Shown here in pieces: positions 17,450-27,301 of a stretch of 64,000 bases of DNA. Below the pieces are notes generated by a model. That model made no database searches, had not been told where the DNA came from, and saw only the letters and a program-made list of their open reading frames with translations. Numbering within the stretch: the stretch's first letter is position 1; the number at the start of each line of letters is the position of its first letter. Position numbers and translations under genes: made by a program. This stretch comes from Photobacterium lutimaris. Lineage in GTDB: Bacteria; Pseudomonadota; Gammaproteobacteria; Enterobacterales; Vibrionaceae. The DNA lies in contig NZ_PYMH01000009.1 of NCBI RefSeq assembly GCF_003025555.1, forward strand, positions 167,475 to 231,474, read 5' to 3'.

Positions 17450-19036
17450 ATGGAACTTATCTATATCATCGCCGCCTTCTTGGCCGGCTTTATCGCACTT
17501 CGGTGCAAGCTGCCCCCACTCGTGGGTTTCCTTGTCGCCGGCTTTGCCCTCAATACCGCAGGCTACGAATCAACCCCGGTACTATCGAGCCTCGCCGATC
17601 TCGGTGTGACACTGCTGCTATTTACTATTGGCCTAAAGCTCGATGTTAAAACCCTACTAAGCAAAGAAATCTGGGGTGGCGCCACCCTGCACAACCTGCT
17701 CACGACCGGCTTGTTTACCCTCGCTTTACTTGTCCTCAAGCAACTAGGGGTTGGTATGATGGCGGGTCTCGATGTGGCCCAAATAGCCTTGCTTGCCTTT
17801 GCCCTGTCGTTCTCCAGTACGGTATTTGCGATTAAGGCGCTACAGGAAAAAGGCGAGCTCAACGCAACTTACGGTACCCTCGCCATCGGGATCCTGATTA
17901 TGCAGGATATCTTCGCGGTACTTTTCCTGACCGTATCGACCGGTAAGATCCCTGAAATCACAGCCCTTGCCCTGTTTGCCCTGCCACTGCTACGCCCTTC
18001 GCTGTTTAAGATCCTTGACCGTGCCGGGCACGGTGAGATGCTGGTGCTGTACGGTATTTTCCTGGCGCTGGTCGCCGGGGCTGGCTTGTTTGAGCTTGTC
18101 GGCATGAAGGCGGATCTCGGCGCGCTGATCATGGGTATGATGCTCGCCGCCCATCCCAAGTCATCAGAGATGTCAAAGTCGCTGTTCAACCTCAAAGAGC
18201 TATTGCTAGTCTGTTTTTTCCTCAACATTGGCTTGGCAGAAAAACCGACGCTCGATGGCCTACTAATGGCACTGTTGCTGATGGTTATGCTGCCGCTCAA
18301 GGGGATTTTGTATTACGTCATCTTCAATTTGTTCCGCTACCGAGTCCGTACTTCCCTACTCGGGACCCTGACTCTGTTCAACTACAGCGAATTTGGCCTT
18401 ATCGTCGGCGGTCTCGCCTACAAAATGGGCATGCTACCGGGTAGCTTCTTGGTCGCCATTGCGATCGCGGTCTCCCTCTCTTTTCTCGTCGCCGCCCCGC
18501 TCAACAGCTTGGGTCATCGTCTCTACAAAGATGCCTCAAAGTGGCTCAGAGAGTTCGAGCCGGAAAAACTCAATGCCAGTGATCGCCTGATAGATTTAGG
18601 GGATAAACAAATCCTGATCTTAGGTATGGGCCGCATTGGTAGCGGGGCCTATGATGAGCTGGTAGCAACGTACGGCAACAAAATCATCGGGGTCGAAGCC
18701 CGTGAAGACTCGGTCGAACTGCATCAAGAGCAAGGTCGCCATGTCATCCACGGCGATGCTACCGACTCAGATTTTTGGGCCCGGGTGATCTCCAAGCAAC
18801 ATATTCAGCTGATCCTGCTCGCCATGCCGCACAGCCAAGCCAACAGTTTTGCCCTCGAGCAAATCCGTGAGCGCAATTACCAAGGCCAAATCGCTGCCAT
18901 TGCCAAATATGACGATGAAGAAGAAGAGCTCAAAGCGCTGGGAGTCGATGCGGCCTTCAATATCTACAATGAAGCCGGTAGCGGCTTCGCTCGCCATGTG
19001 TGTGAACATTTGACACCACAAATTAAGTCGAACTAA
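17450..19036 (+). CDS. Monovalent cation:proton antiporter, CPA2 family with RCK domain
   Basis: Membrane antiporter (Kef/YbaL-like) for K+ or Na+ against H+. 528 residues: about 12 helices over residues 1-375, including LLLFTIGLKLD and FSSTVFAIKALQE typical of CPA2 proteins, then a Rossmann-type RCK/TrkA-N domain with ILGMGRIGSGAYDEL near residue 395. I chose the ATG at 17450 rather than the in-frame TTG at 17411, which has no Shine-Dalgarno; AAGGA lies 13 nt before the ATG. The substrate ion cannot be told from sequence. Single gene with its own terminator. Confidence 0.87.
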   Translation: MELIYIIAAFLAGFIALRCKLPPLVGFLVAGFALNTAGYESTPVLSSLADLGVTLLLFTIGLKLDVKTLLSKEIWGGATLHNLLTTGLFTLALLVLKQLGVGMMAGLDVAQIALLAFALSFSSTVFAIKALQEKGELNATYGTLAIGILIMQDIFAVLFLTVSTGKIPEITALALFALPLLRPSLFKILDRAGHGEMLVLYGIFLALVAGAGLFELVGMKADLGALIMGMMLAAHPKSSEMSKSLFNLKELLLVCFFLNIGLAEKPTLDGLLMALLLMVMLPLKGILYYVIFNLFRYRVRTSLLGTLTLFNYSEFGLIVGGLAYKMGMLPGSFLVAIAIAVSLSFLVAAPLNSLGHRLYKDASKWLREFEPEKLNASDRLIDLGDKQILILGMGRIGSGAYDELVATYGNKIIGVEAREDSVELHQEQGRHVIHGDATDSDFWARVISKQHIQLILLAMPHSQANSFALEQIRERNYQGQIAAIAKYDDEEEELKALGVDAAFNIYNEAGSGFARHVCEHLTPQIKSN

Positions 19037-19053
19037 TTCACACCTATCCACGA

Positions 19054-19086
19054 TAAAACGGCAGCTTCGGCTGCCGTTTGTTTTTG
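19054..19086 (+). terminator. Terminator of the CPA2 antiporter gene
   Basis: AAACGGCAGC/GCTGCCGTTT stem closed by a UUCG tetraloop and followed by a T-run. Confidence 0.95.
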
Positions 19087-19240
19087 TGCGCAAAATATCA
19101 CCCACAATTAACTTTCATTCACTTTTTAGGGTATATATTAAATATTATTCATCAAGAGCTCTTTTTATTTATCGAATTGAAATTGATGGTTGCAATTCAT
19201 TGTTGAATACGCAATTTTAACAATTAACGAAAGGACAGCG

Positions 19241-19264
19241 ATGATGTGGCCAAGATCTGCCTAG
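19241..19264 (+). CDS. Possible 7-codon leader peptide upstream of asnB
   Basis: ATG-ATG-TGG-CCA-AGA-TCT-GCC-TAG (MMWPRSA) behind a good AAGGA at 5-6 nt, in the long asnB leader. The stop codon lies inside a TAGCAC/GTGCTA hairpin (19262-19281). It has no Asn or Gln codons, so classic attenuation by asparagine starvation is not supported. The rest of the 19087-19385 gap is an AT-rich promoter region (19130-19230) and several short hairpins. Confidence 0.3.
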   Translation: MMWPRSA

Positions 19265-19385
19265 CACATAACAAAGTGCTAACGCATCGGAAATGCAAAC
19301 CCACAAAACGGGTGATGCACACCGCCACGCTGATTCCGGCAATTTTCATGGATAGCAACATTTAGTTAATTTTGGGGTAGGTAGT

Positions 19386-21050
19386 ATGTGTTCAGTATTT
19401 GGGATCCTAGACATCAAGAGTGATGCAACGGCATTACGTCAAACCGCATTGGAAATGTCTAAAAAAATGCGCCACCGCGGCCCTGACTGGTCTGGCATTT
19501 ATTCATCAGATAAAGCCATTCTTGTTCACGAACGTCTGGCTATCGTCGACTTGAACAGCGGTGAACAGCCACTTTACAATGCTGATAAAACACATGCCCT
19601 TGCGGTAAATGGTGAGATCTACAACCACAAAGAGCTGCGTGCTGAATTTGCCCCTGACTATCCGTTCCAGACCGAATCTGACTGTGAGATTATTCTGGCA
19701 CTATACAAAGAGAAAGGCCCCGAGCTACTTGATTACCTCAACGGTATTTTCGGCTTTATCCTATACGATGAGCAGGAAGATGCCTACCTGATCGGCCGTG
19801 ACCATATCGGCATCATTCCGCTATACCATGGCTATGACGAGCATGGTAACTACTATGTAGCCTCAGAAATGAAGGCATTGGTTCCGGTTTGTAAATCAAT
19901 CAGTGAATTTCCTCCTGGCCACTTCCTATGGAGCAAAGCCGGCGAACCAACCCGCTACTACAAGCGCGACTGGATGGAATTTGATGCAGTGGTTGACGCT
20001 AAGACGGATAAGGTCGCGTTGTCTGATGCATTGGAAGGAGCTGTTAAACGCCAGCTAATGACCGATGTGCCTTACGGTGTACTGCTTTCTGGTGGCTTGG
20101 ATTCCTCAGTGATTTCAGCCATTACCAAAAAATTTGCCGCCCGCCGTATCGAAGATAACGAAGAATCAGATGCTTGGTGGCCAACCCTGCACTCCTTCGC
20201 CATTGGCCTAGAAGGCGCACCGGACCTAAAAGCAGCGAAGGTTGTTGCCGATAGCATCGGTACGGTTCACCATGAACTAACTTATACTGTTCAGGAAGGT
20301 CTGGACGCTATCCGCGATGTGATTTACCACATCGAGACTTACGATGTCACCACCATCCGCGCGTCGACGCCGATGTACCTGATGTCACGCAAGATCCGTG
20401 CAATGGGTATCAAGATGGTACTGTCTGGCGAAGGTGCCGACGAAGTTTTCGGTGGCTACCTGTATTTCCACAAAGCCCCTAACGCACAAGAGTTCCATGA
20501 AGAAACGGTCCGTAAGCTACTCGCACTGAACATGTTTGACTGTGCCCGTGCCAACAAGTCAATGGCTGCATGGGGTATCGAAGCCCGTGTACCTTTCCTC
20601 GATAAAGAGTTCCTGGAAGTGGCTATGCGCCTTAACCCTGAAGACAAGATGTGTGGCAATGGCAAGATGGAAAAACACATTCTCCGCGAGTGTTTCGGCC
20701 ATTACCTGCCAGAATCGGTTGCTTGGCGCCAGAAAGAGCAGTTCTCTGACGGTGTAGGCTACAGCTGGATTGACTCTTTGCGTGAGGTTGCAGAAGCAAA
20801 AGTCTCGGATCAGCAGCTTGAAACGGCGAAATTCCGTTTCCCGTACAACACGCCGACCACCAAAGAAGCTTATGTGTACCGAGAGATCTTCGAAGAGCTG
20901 TTCCCGCTAGAAGATGCAGCGAAATGTGTTCCAGGTGGCCCGTCAATCGCTTGTTCTAGCGCGAAAGCCATTGAATGGGACGAGAGTTTCAAGAACAGTG
21001 CCGATCCTTCAGGCCGTGCCGTCGCAGCAGTTCACAATGAGGCTTACTAA
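19386..21050 (+). CDS. asnB: Asparagine synthase B, glutamine-hydrolysing
   Basis: Makes asparagine from aspartate, ATP and glutamine. 554 residues, as in E. coli. The class II glutaminase begins with the nucleophile Cys2 (MCSVFGI), with AVNGEIYNH and SDCEI of the same domain; the synthetase half carries the PP-loop LSGGLDSS near residue 235 and SGEGADEVFGGY. It follows a long leader containing a candidate leader peptide. nagC to asnB proximity repeats the E. coli region, here with the antiporter between. Confidence 0.97.
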   Translation: MCSVFGILDIKSDATALRQTALEMSKKMRHRGPDWSGIYSSDKAILVHERLAIVDLNSGEQPLYNADKTHALAVNGEIYNHKELRAEFAPDYPFQTESDCEIILALYKEKGPELLDYLNGIFGFILYDEQEDAYLIGRDHIGIIPLYHGYDEHGNYYVASEMKALVPVCKSISEFPPGHFLWSKAGEPTRYYKRDWMEFDAVVDAKTDKVALSDALEGAVKRQLMTDVPYGVLLSGGLDSSVISAITKKFAARRIEDNEESDAWWPTLHSFAIGLEGAPDLKAAKVVADSIGTVHHELTYTVQEGLDAIRDVIYHIETYDVTTIRASTPMYLMSRKIRAMGIKMVLSGEGADEVFGGYLYFHKAPNAQEFHEETVRKLLALNMFDCARANKSMAAWGIEARVPFLDKEFLEVAMRLNPEDKMCGNGKMEKHILRECFGHYLPESVAWRQKEQFSDGVGYSWIDSLREVAEAKVSDQQLETAKFRFPYNTPTTKEAYVYREIFEELFPLEDAAKCVPGGPSIACSSAKAIEWDESFKNSADPSGRAVAAVHNEAY

Positions 21051-21087
21051 TTCAACACCTTAACGGCTGCAGTGCAACATGATGGAA

Positions 21088-21119
21088 ACAGCGAGAGCCG
21101 ATGCTCTCGCTGTTTTTTT
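21088..21119 (+). terminator. Terminator of asnB
   Basis: ACAGCGAGAGC/GCTCTCGCTGT stem followed by seven T. Confidence 0.93.
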
Positions 21120-21121
21120 GA

Positions 21122-21658
21122 TCAGAAATAAAAGCGGGTACCGAAAACGAAACGAGTGAAACTGTCTTCGAGGCCATCTTTAGTCACATTGATATCATCC
21201 GTCGCGATGCTGTAGTTAACCTCGGCACTTATCGCTACATGCGGGTTAACAAAATACTTAACCCCGCCTGCAAATTTAAGCGTCATCGCAGTCGCATCTT
21301 CAAAGTCGAAGTCAAAATCACCATCACTCCCAGACAGGTTGGCGACTTGAGCAGCTAAGCCCAAATATGGCACCCAGTTAGTAGTATTGGTAAAATTATA
21401 CTCAGTAAAAGCACCTAGCTGGAACTGCTGTGAGCTGTCACTCATGTTAACATCCAACACCCCGCCGATTTCCCAATTCTCGCGTATGAAATAACCGTAA
21501 GAGGTATTGAGCACAAATAGATAATCATCGACATAGTCAAGATCTAAGCTACCTTGCAAGCCGAACTCCTGGGTACCTTCCGGTAAACTAACCCCAGCCC
21601 ATAGTGCTGGAGTGAAAACACTGCCTACCAATACCAACGCCACTGCACTTTTCTTCAT
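21122..21658 (-). CDS. Small outer-membrane beta-barrel protein
   Basis: 178-residue exported protein with a signal peptide (MKKSAVALVLVGSVFTPALWA) and a barrel-type body of alternating hydrophobic/polar strands ending in FVFGTRFYF, the C-terminal aromatic signature recognised by BamA. It resembles OmpW/OmpA-barrel-like porin-family proteins of eight strands, but I cannot assign it further. The start is the ATG at 21658, behind GGAGAAG; 11 further codons upstream are open but give no signal peptide start. Strong asnB terminator abuts its 3' end. Confidence 0.78.
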   Translation of the reverse strand: MKKSAVALVLVGSVFTPALWAGVSLPEGTQEFGLQGSLDLDYVDDYLFVLNTSYGYFIRENWEIGGVLDVNMSDSSQQFQLGAFTEYNFTNTTNWVPYLGLAAQVANLSGSDGDFDFDFEDATAMTLKFAGGVKYFVNPHVAISAEVNYSIATDDINVTKDGLEDSFTRFVFGTRFYF

Positions 21659-21774
21659 ATTCTTCTCCATTTCCATATTGAACAAGCTCATAAAGCGTAG
21701 ATGGGGTTATGTTATTTTTCTAATTATCAACAAGAAAATATACCCTTTGCACATAATCCTTTATCGTTCAGGCA

Positions 21775-21803
21775 TAAAAAAGGGAGACAGTGGCTGTCTC
21801 CCT
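21775..21803 (-). terminator. Terminator of gsk
   Basis: AGGGAGACAG/CTGTCTCCCT stem with TGG loop; on the minus strand it is followed by six T. Confidence 0.9.
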
Positions 21804-21825
21804 CTCAATATCATAATGATGACGC

Positions 21826-23130
21826 TTAGCGTTCCCAGTATGCTTCTTCCAAGCTGTCTTCACGCTCTGGCAGGCCGCGAGACAGGCGCGGAGAGTGCTG
21901 CGCCAGTACTTCGTAACTCACTCGATTCGAGTACAAGCAAACCTGTGAGAAAGACGAGTAAGTCAAGAAATCAAACTGATGCTTGCTCGACTTCGGTACA
22001 TTATCTTTGTGATAACGGTTAGCAGACATGTCGTGCAACAGTGCAGACAATGCACCATCACCGGCACCGTTGGTGTTCTTGATACGCTCAGGGCCCCCCA
22101 TATACGGGGCAATATGTGAGTACACCTTGATCGGGGTTCGACATTCTGATTTGAGCATTGGACGACTGAATTCGTAACGGTTGAACTCAGGAATTTCACC
22201 CGGCAGCAGCGGTAGGCTCGTTTCGCGCTTGGCTTCATCTTCGGTGTAACCGGCAGTGTACAAACCAACAGGGCCTGCGGTACATAGCACCAAGTCTACC
22301 CACTCAAGGGTTTTCTGTGACGCAATCAGCGGATCAGATTCACCGGTCAGAGCTTCGGCTTCATCTTCGTTCATCGCAACAACCGTCACATGATCACGCA
22401 GGAAGTCACGCCACCACTGTGGATCATCTTCAATCACAAACTTGGTACCGAGTGTCAAAACAACAGGTACATCGTACTTTTTGGCGTATTCAATTGCCTG
22501 CATAGTGGCTGCTGGCATTGGGTCGCCGTCTTTACAACGTACCAAGTAAGCTGTTAGTACCAAGGCAGAAGCGCGTTTGAATACATCTTCTGGAATGCTG
22601 CTTGGGTCAAGCTGGTTCATGCGGCCTTCGTTGATCGCGAAAGTTCGCTCACCTTCTTTAGAGATCAGGGCAAAGCAACGGCCGATAGGGCCATTGACCG
22701 GCTGCAGGTGGTTCATATCCATACGGCTTGATGTGTTGCACAGATAACGGTAGGCATAGCTGCCGATTTCGATATCTTTACTCATCACACCCAACAACAC
22801 GGATTTGTCATCAGCCAGGACCGAATAGTTATGAAGGGTATTACCAATAGTCCCCCCCGCAAACTCGTGGCTAATCAATTCTTTTTCTTTCAGCTCACGG
22901 TAAAGTGCTTCGGCTTTCTCATCGGAGATCACCAGCGAGTGACCTTTACTTAGCTCATAGCGTTCCAGGAATTCATCTTCGACGCATGCTTCAATATCAA
23001 CCAGAGTCTGGTCAATACCGACAATATGCGTACGTGTTAGTCGCTTGTCTTGCTTGGCTTGACTAAGAAGGGGATCACGAGCATGGACCGGGAAGTAATG
23101 CTTCGATTTGCGTTGGCCTGGAAATTTCAT
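21826..23130 (-). CDS. gsk: Inosine-guanosine kinase
   Basis: PfkB-family nucleoside kinase phosphorylating guanosine and inosine for purine salvage. 434 residues, as in E. coli, with near-identical landmark segments: KSKHYFPV at the N-terminus, FAGGTIGNTLHNYSVLADD, and the anion-hole/catalytic NTNGAGDGALSALLHD near residue 345. C-terminal RLSRGLPEREDSLEEAYW is characteristic. The Shine-Dalgarno is weak. Its position next to hemH-adk-htpG matches E. coli and V. cholerae order. Confidence 0.96.
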   Translation of the reverse strand: MKFPGQRKSKHYFPVHARDPLLSQAKQDKRLTRTHIVGIDQTLVDIEACVEDEFLERYELSKGHSLVISDEKAEALYRELKEKELISHEFAGGTIGNTLHNYSVLADDKSVLLGVMSKDIEIGSYAYRYLCNTSSRMDMNHLQPVNGPIGRCFALISKEGERTFAINEGRMNQLDPSSIPEDVFKRASALVLTAYLVRCKDGDPMPAATMQAIEYAKKYDVPVVLTLGTKFVIEDDPQWWRDFLRDHVTVVAMNEDEAEALTGESDPLIASQKTLEWVDLVLCTAGPVGLYTAGYTEDEAKRETSLPLLPGEIPEFNRYEFSRPMLKSECRTPIKVYSHIAPYMGGPERIKNTNGAGDGALSALLHDMSANRYHKDNVPKSSKHQFDFLTYSSFSQVCLYSNRVSYEVLAQHSPRLSRGLPEREDSLEEAYWER

Positions 23131-23192
23131 GTCAATGAGCTGTCTGTTGAGAAATTTTTGCGAATTCTATCACAGAATATAGAACAAAAAAG

Positions 23193-23221
23193 AAAAAGCT
23201 CTCACAGAATGTGAGAGCTTT
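23193..23221 (-). terminator. Terminator of hemH
   Basis: AAAGCTCTCACA/TGTGAGAGCTTT stem with GAA loop; on the minus strand TTTCTTTTTTG follows. Confidence 0.9.
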
Positions 23222-23293
23222 ATTACTAACTAGGAAAGTTTTCCATACAGGGCGTTAAGCTATGCCGACACTCGGTCGCTATTAGGTTAATCC

Positions 23294-24289
23294 CTACCAC
23301 CCTTGGCTATGTTGCTGTACCAGCGAAGCCATCAATTTGATATGGCCAGGGCTGTCATTGAGGCAGGGGATCAAATTGAAACTCTCCCCGCCGGCTTCAA
23401 TAAAGACCTCTTTGCACCCTTCGGCTATCTCTTCCAGCGTTTCTAGGCAGTCCACCGAAAATGCCGGGCAAATCACATCAAGACGCTTCACTCCTTTTTG
23501 CGCCAGCTCTCGAATCGTCCCTTCAGTATAAGGCTTGAGCCATTCTTCACGGCCGAAGATAGACTGATAGCTCATACTCATTTGCTCACGCGGCATATCA
23601 AGCTTTTCAGCTAGCAATGCGGTGGTACCGTTACAATGCTCAGGATACGGATCGCCATTGTCGGCATAGCGCTTCGGGATCCCATGGTAGGAACACAGCA
23701 GATAATCAGCCTTGCCATTCTCTTGCCAAAAATCAGTAACTGATTCAGCCAGCGCTGAAATGTAGTCAGGATGGTCAAAATAGTGGTTCACAAAGCGCAA
23801 CTCTGGGATCTCGGCCCTCGCCTTCAGCACTTTCGCCACTTTATCAAATACCGCCGCGGTGGTGGTACGTGAGTACTGTGGGTACAGAGGGAGTACCAAC
23901 ACGCGTTCGCAACCCTGCTGCTTGAGCGCATCAAGACCATCAAGCATACTCGGACTACCGTAGGTCATTCCCAACTCAACAGGTACACCCAGGGTGTCTT
24001 GCAATGCCTGCTGCTGACGTTTCGAATACACCATCAGTGGGGAGCCCTCATCCATCCATACCGACTGATACAACTTGGCAACTTTCGGCGCGCGGACCGG
24101 CAAAATCACCCCGTGTAAGATCGGACACCATAGCCAGCGGTTCATATCAACCACACGGTGGTCATGAAGGAATTCAGACAGGAATCGCTTCACTCCTGCC
24201 GGTGTTGCTTCATCCGGTGTTCCTAGATTCACTAGCAGCACCCCATACGGGCGGGTTTGATTATTGTTATCTATGCTTTGCTCGCTCAT
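23294..24289 (-). CDS. hemH: Ferrochelatase
   Basis: Inserts Fe2+ into protoporphyrin IX, last step of haem synthesis, at the inner membrane face. 331 residues from the ATG at 24289 (AAGGA four nt upstream); an in-frame TTG at 24322 is weaker. Signature YLLCSYHGIPKRYADNGDPY contains the metal-binding His, and ICPAFSVDCLETLEEI the conserved Glu/Asp path. Lies between gsk and adk as in V. cholerae; the aes gene found here in E. coli is absent. Confidence 0.96.
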   Translation of the reverse strand: MSEQSIDNNNQTRPYGVLLVNLGTPDEATPAGVKRFLSEFLHDHRVVDMNRWLWCPILHGVILPVRAPKVAKLYQSVWMDEGSPLMVYSKRQQQALQDTLGVPVELGMTYGSPSMLDGLDALKQQGCERVLVLPLYPQYSRTTTAAVFDKVAKVLKARAEIPELRFVNHYFDHPDYISALAESVTDFWQENGKADYLLCSYHGIPKRYADNGDPYPEHCNGTTALLAEKLDMPREQMSMSYQSIFGREEWLKPYTEGTIRELAQKGVKRLDVICPAFSVDCLETLEEIAEGCKEVFIEAGGESFNLIPCLNDSPGHIKLMASLVQQHSQGW

Positions 24290-24412
24290 ATCATCCTTCA
24301 CGCTAACGGCGGTAATGGCCAATCAAGTCAACTATGGTTGGTATAACTGTATCAGTTTTCTTTTCAGTCGGTTATACCTTATCAGGCAATAATTGGATCA
24401 TTTTGCTGCAAT

Positions 24413-24442
24413 AAAAAACGGGCTGACCCAATGGTCAGCCCG
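24413..24442 (-). terminator. Terminator of adk
   Basis: CGGGCTGACC/GGTCAGCCCG stem with four-base loop; on the minus strand six T follow. Confidence 0.93.
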
Positions 24443-24469
24443 CTTGTGAACTTGCTAAGCAGCTTGCGA

Positions 24470-25114
24470 TTAAGCCAGTGCTTTTTCTAGCTCTGCGCTT
24501 ACAGCGGCTACAGGCTGAGTACCGTCGAATTTCAGGTACTTCGTGTTGCCTGCGTCTGCTTCTTTGTTGTAGTAAGCAATCAAAGGAGCAGTCTGCTCGT
24601 GGTATACACCTAGGCGAGCACGTACGGTTTCTTCTTTGTCGTCATCACGAACAACAAGATCTTCACCTGTTACGTCGTCTTTACCTTCAACCTTAGGCGG
24701 GTTGTAAATTGCGTGGTAAGTACGACCAGAAGCGAGGTGGGCACGACGGCCAGCCATACGCTCAACGATCACGTCGTCAGCTACGTCAAATTCGATCACG
24801 TAGTCAACTTCAACGCCGATTTCTTTCAGGCCATCAGCCTGAGGAATTGTGCGTGGGAAGCCGTCAAGCAGGAAGCCTTTTGCACAGTCGTCTTCAGCAA
24901 TACGCTCTTTAACCAGACCTAGGATGATGTCGTCTGACACAAGCTGGCCAGCATCAATGACGGATTTCGCTTGTTTACCTAGCTCAGTACCTGCCTTGAT
25001 TGCTGCACGTAGCATGTCACCAGTAGAGATTTGTGGAATACCAAATTTCTCCATGATGAATTGTGCCTGAGTACCTTTACCTGCACCTGGAGCGCCCAGA
25101 AGAATGATGCGCAT
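24470..25114 (-). CDS. adk: Adenylate kinase
   Basis: Balances ATP, ADP and AMP. 214 residues, as in E. coli. P-loop GAPGAGKGTQ at residues 7-16, LLDGFPRTIPQ near 82, and the LID domain (residues about 122-160) with NPPKVEGKDDVTGEDL, without zinc-binding cysteines as usual for gammaproteobacteria. GGGG/AAGG purine tract precedes the ATG. Own terminator downstream; probably transcribed alone. Confidence 0.97.
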   Translation of the reverse strand: MRIILLGAPGAGKGTQAQFIMEKFGIPQISTGDMLRAAIKAGTELGKQAKSVIDAGQLVSDDIILGLVKERIAEDDCAKGFLLDGFPRTIPQADGLKEIGVEVDYVIEFDVADDVIVERMAGRRAHLASGRTYHAIYNPPKVEGKDDVTGEDLVVRDDDKEETVRARLGVYHEQTAPLIAYYNKEADAGNTKYLKFDGTQPVAAVSAELEKALA

Positions 25115-25184
25115 CTTGTTCCCCTTTAGATTTGAATGGAGTTTTCAAAGAAGTGAAAAATACACTGATTACGGCATAGTCGCA

Positions 25185-25205
25185 AGCCCAGTCCCGGACT
25201 GGGCT
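25185..25205. repeat. Near-perfect inverted repeat between htpG and adk
   Basis: AGCCCAGTCC/GGACTGGGCT separated by one base. It sits about 90 bp past the htpG stop and could be its terminator or an RNA-end hairpin, though no T-run follows on the minus strand. Confidence 0.6.
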
Positions 25206-25296
25206 GCGATTACATGCTGTATCAGAATACTATTTGAGGCCGGTAACAGGCGATTAGACCTTAGTCCTACCTGCTCTGGCTTATTTTTTCCTGCCG

Positions 25297-27195
25297 TTAG
25301 CCCAGCAGTTTATTCACCGCGGCCAGGAACTGGGACGGATCGTCCATAGTGCCCTTCTCCGCCAGCATCGCTTGTCCCAACAGCATTTCGACCCAACGGC
25401 CAAAAATGTCTTCGTCCGCTTCGTCAGCCATTTTAATAACCAATGGGTGCTCAGGGTTCAGCTCAAAGATGTATTGGACTTCTGGTGCGTCATGACCGGC
25501 AGCAGCCAGCAGTTTCGCCATCTGGGTACCCATTTCGTTCTCGTCGGTCACCACAACAGCAGGGGTATCTTTTAGCTTAAACGTGGTACGTACGTCTTTC
25601 ACTCGCTCGCCAAGGTACGTTTTGCTTCGCTCAACCACCGACTGGAAGGCTTCTTCTGTTTCCTTGCGCTTCTCTTTCTCTTCTTCCTGTTCAAAGGCTG
25701 ATAGATCAAGGTCGGCTTTGGTGATCGCTTGGAACGACTTACCATCGAATTCTGGCAGGTGGCCCATCAGCCACTCGTCGATGCGATCGTGCATCAGCAA
25801 GACTTCCAACCCTTTGCTGCGGAACTGTTCTAGGTGCGGGCTGTTCTTCGCCGCGCTGAAACTGTCGGCCGTCAGGAAGTAGATCTTGTCCTGGCCCTCT
25901 TTCATCCGCTCGATGTAATCGGTCAGCGATACAGTCTGCTCAACCGTCTCAGCCTGGGTTGAGCTAAAGCGAAGCAGCTTGGCAATCTTCTCGCGGTTAG
26001 TGAAATCTTCTACCGGGCCTTCTTTTAGTACCTGACCAAACTCATTCCACAATGTTTGGTATTTGTCGGCGTCTTTGTTCGCCAGACGCTCCATCATGGT
26101 CAGGGCACGCTTGGTGCATGCCTTGCGCAGTGACTGAGTCACCTTGTTGTCCTGTAGAATTTCTCGCGATACATTCAGCGGTAAATCGTTCGAGTCAATC
26201 AGGCCGCGCATAAAGCGCAGGTAAGACGGCATAAACTGCTCAGCATCGTCCATAATGAAGACGCGTTGAACATATAGTTTCAAGCCGTGCTTGCTGTCGC
26301 GATTGTGCATATCCCAAGGTGCTTTAGATGGGATGTACAGCAGGCTGGTGTAATCCTGCTTACCTTCGACGCGGTTGTGGCTCCAGGTTAACGGCTCAGC
26401 AAAGTCGTGGGATACATGGCTGTAGAACTCTTTGTATTCTTCGTCGGAAATATCGGACTTGTTGCGAGTCCAAAGCGCTTGCGCTTTATTGATTTGCTCC
26501 CACTTACGACCTGTTTCCTTCCCTTCCTCGTCGCGCTCAACAGTTTGGATATGAACCGGTATACCGATATGATCCGAGTACTTGCCGATGATCTCACGCA
26601 GGCGGTGCTCACTCAGGAATTCCTTCTCGTCTTCACGAAGGTGAAGCACGATCTCGGTACCTCGGCTCTCTTTCTCGATATCTTCAATCGTGTAGTCACC
26701 TTCACCACCCGATTGCCAAGATACGGCCTGATCGGCTGCAACACCGGCCGCACGGGTGTTCACCGTCACTGAATCTGCCACGATAAAGGCCGAATAGAAG
26801 CCGACGCCGAATTGACCGATCAGCTGAGAGTCTTTTGTTTCGTCTTCGCTCAGCTTGGCGAAGAAGTCTTTGGTACCCGACTTGGCAATCGTGCCCAGGT
26901 GCTCAATCACATCATCACGGGTCATACCGATACCGTTATCGCTGATAGTCAGCGTACCGGCCTGCTCATTGAATGATAGTTTCACGCCAAGCTCGGCATC
27001 ATTTTCATACAAGTCTGGCTGAGATAGCGCACGGAATCGCAGCTTATCCGCCGCATCAGACGCATTTGAAATCAACTCTCGCAAAAAGATCTCTTTGTTG
27101 GAGTACAACGAATGGATCATTAGTTGCAGCAGTTGCTTCACCTCAGACTGAAAACCGCGGGTTTCCTTATTTTTGTGGATAGTTTGTTCGCTCAT
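25297..27195 (-). CDS. htpG: Molecular chaperone HtpG (Hsp90)
   Basis: ATP-dependent chaperone, 632 residues from the ATG at 27195, which has GGAG five nt upstream; the ten codons before it are open but lack support. N-terminal GHKL ATPase motifs ELISNASDA, DNGIGM and GQFGVGFYSAF, middle domain with SREILQDN, C-terminal dimerisation domain. Cytosolic. Divergent from toxR, with a heat-shock-like promoter in the shared region, the same arrangement known in Vibrio. Confidence 0.97.
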   Translation of the reverse strand: MSEQTIHKNKETRGFQSEVKQLLQLMIHSLYSNKEIFLRELISNASDAADKLRFRALSQPDLYENDAELGVKLSFNEQAGTLTISDNGIGMTRDDVIEHLGTIAKSGTKDFFAKLSEDETKDSQLIGQFGVGFYSAFIVADSVTVNTRAAGVAADQAVSWQSGGEGDYTIEDIEKESRGTEIVLHLREDEKEFLSEHRLREIIGKYSDHIGIPVHIQTVERDEEGKETGRKWEQINKAQALWTRNKSDISDEEYKEFYSHVSHDFAEPLTWSHNRVEGKQDYTSLLYIPSKAPWDMHNRDSKHGLKLYVQRVFIMDDAEQFMPSYLRFMRGLIDSNDLPLNVSREILQDNKVTQSLRKACTKRALTMMERLANKDADKYQTLWNEFGQVLKEGPVEDFTNREKIAKLLRFSSTQAETVEQTVSLTDYIERMKEGQDKIYFLTADSFSAAKNSPHLEQFRSKGLEVLLMHDRIDEWLMGHLPEFDGKSFQAITKADLDLSAFEQEEEKEKRKETEEAFQSVVERSKTYLGERVKDVRTTFKLKDTPAVVVTDENEMGTQMAKLLAAAGHDAPEVQYIFELNPEHPLVIKMADEADEDIFGRWVEMLLGQAMLAEKGTMDDPSQFLAAVNKLLG

Positions 27196-27301
27196 TTCAA
27201 CTCCGAAACTTGTATCAATAAACATTCAGGGTTCTAAAACAGCCGCATGCCTTACGCAGCATTCCTTGACTCTTCACTAAAACCCAAGTGACTTGAGTAT
27301 A

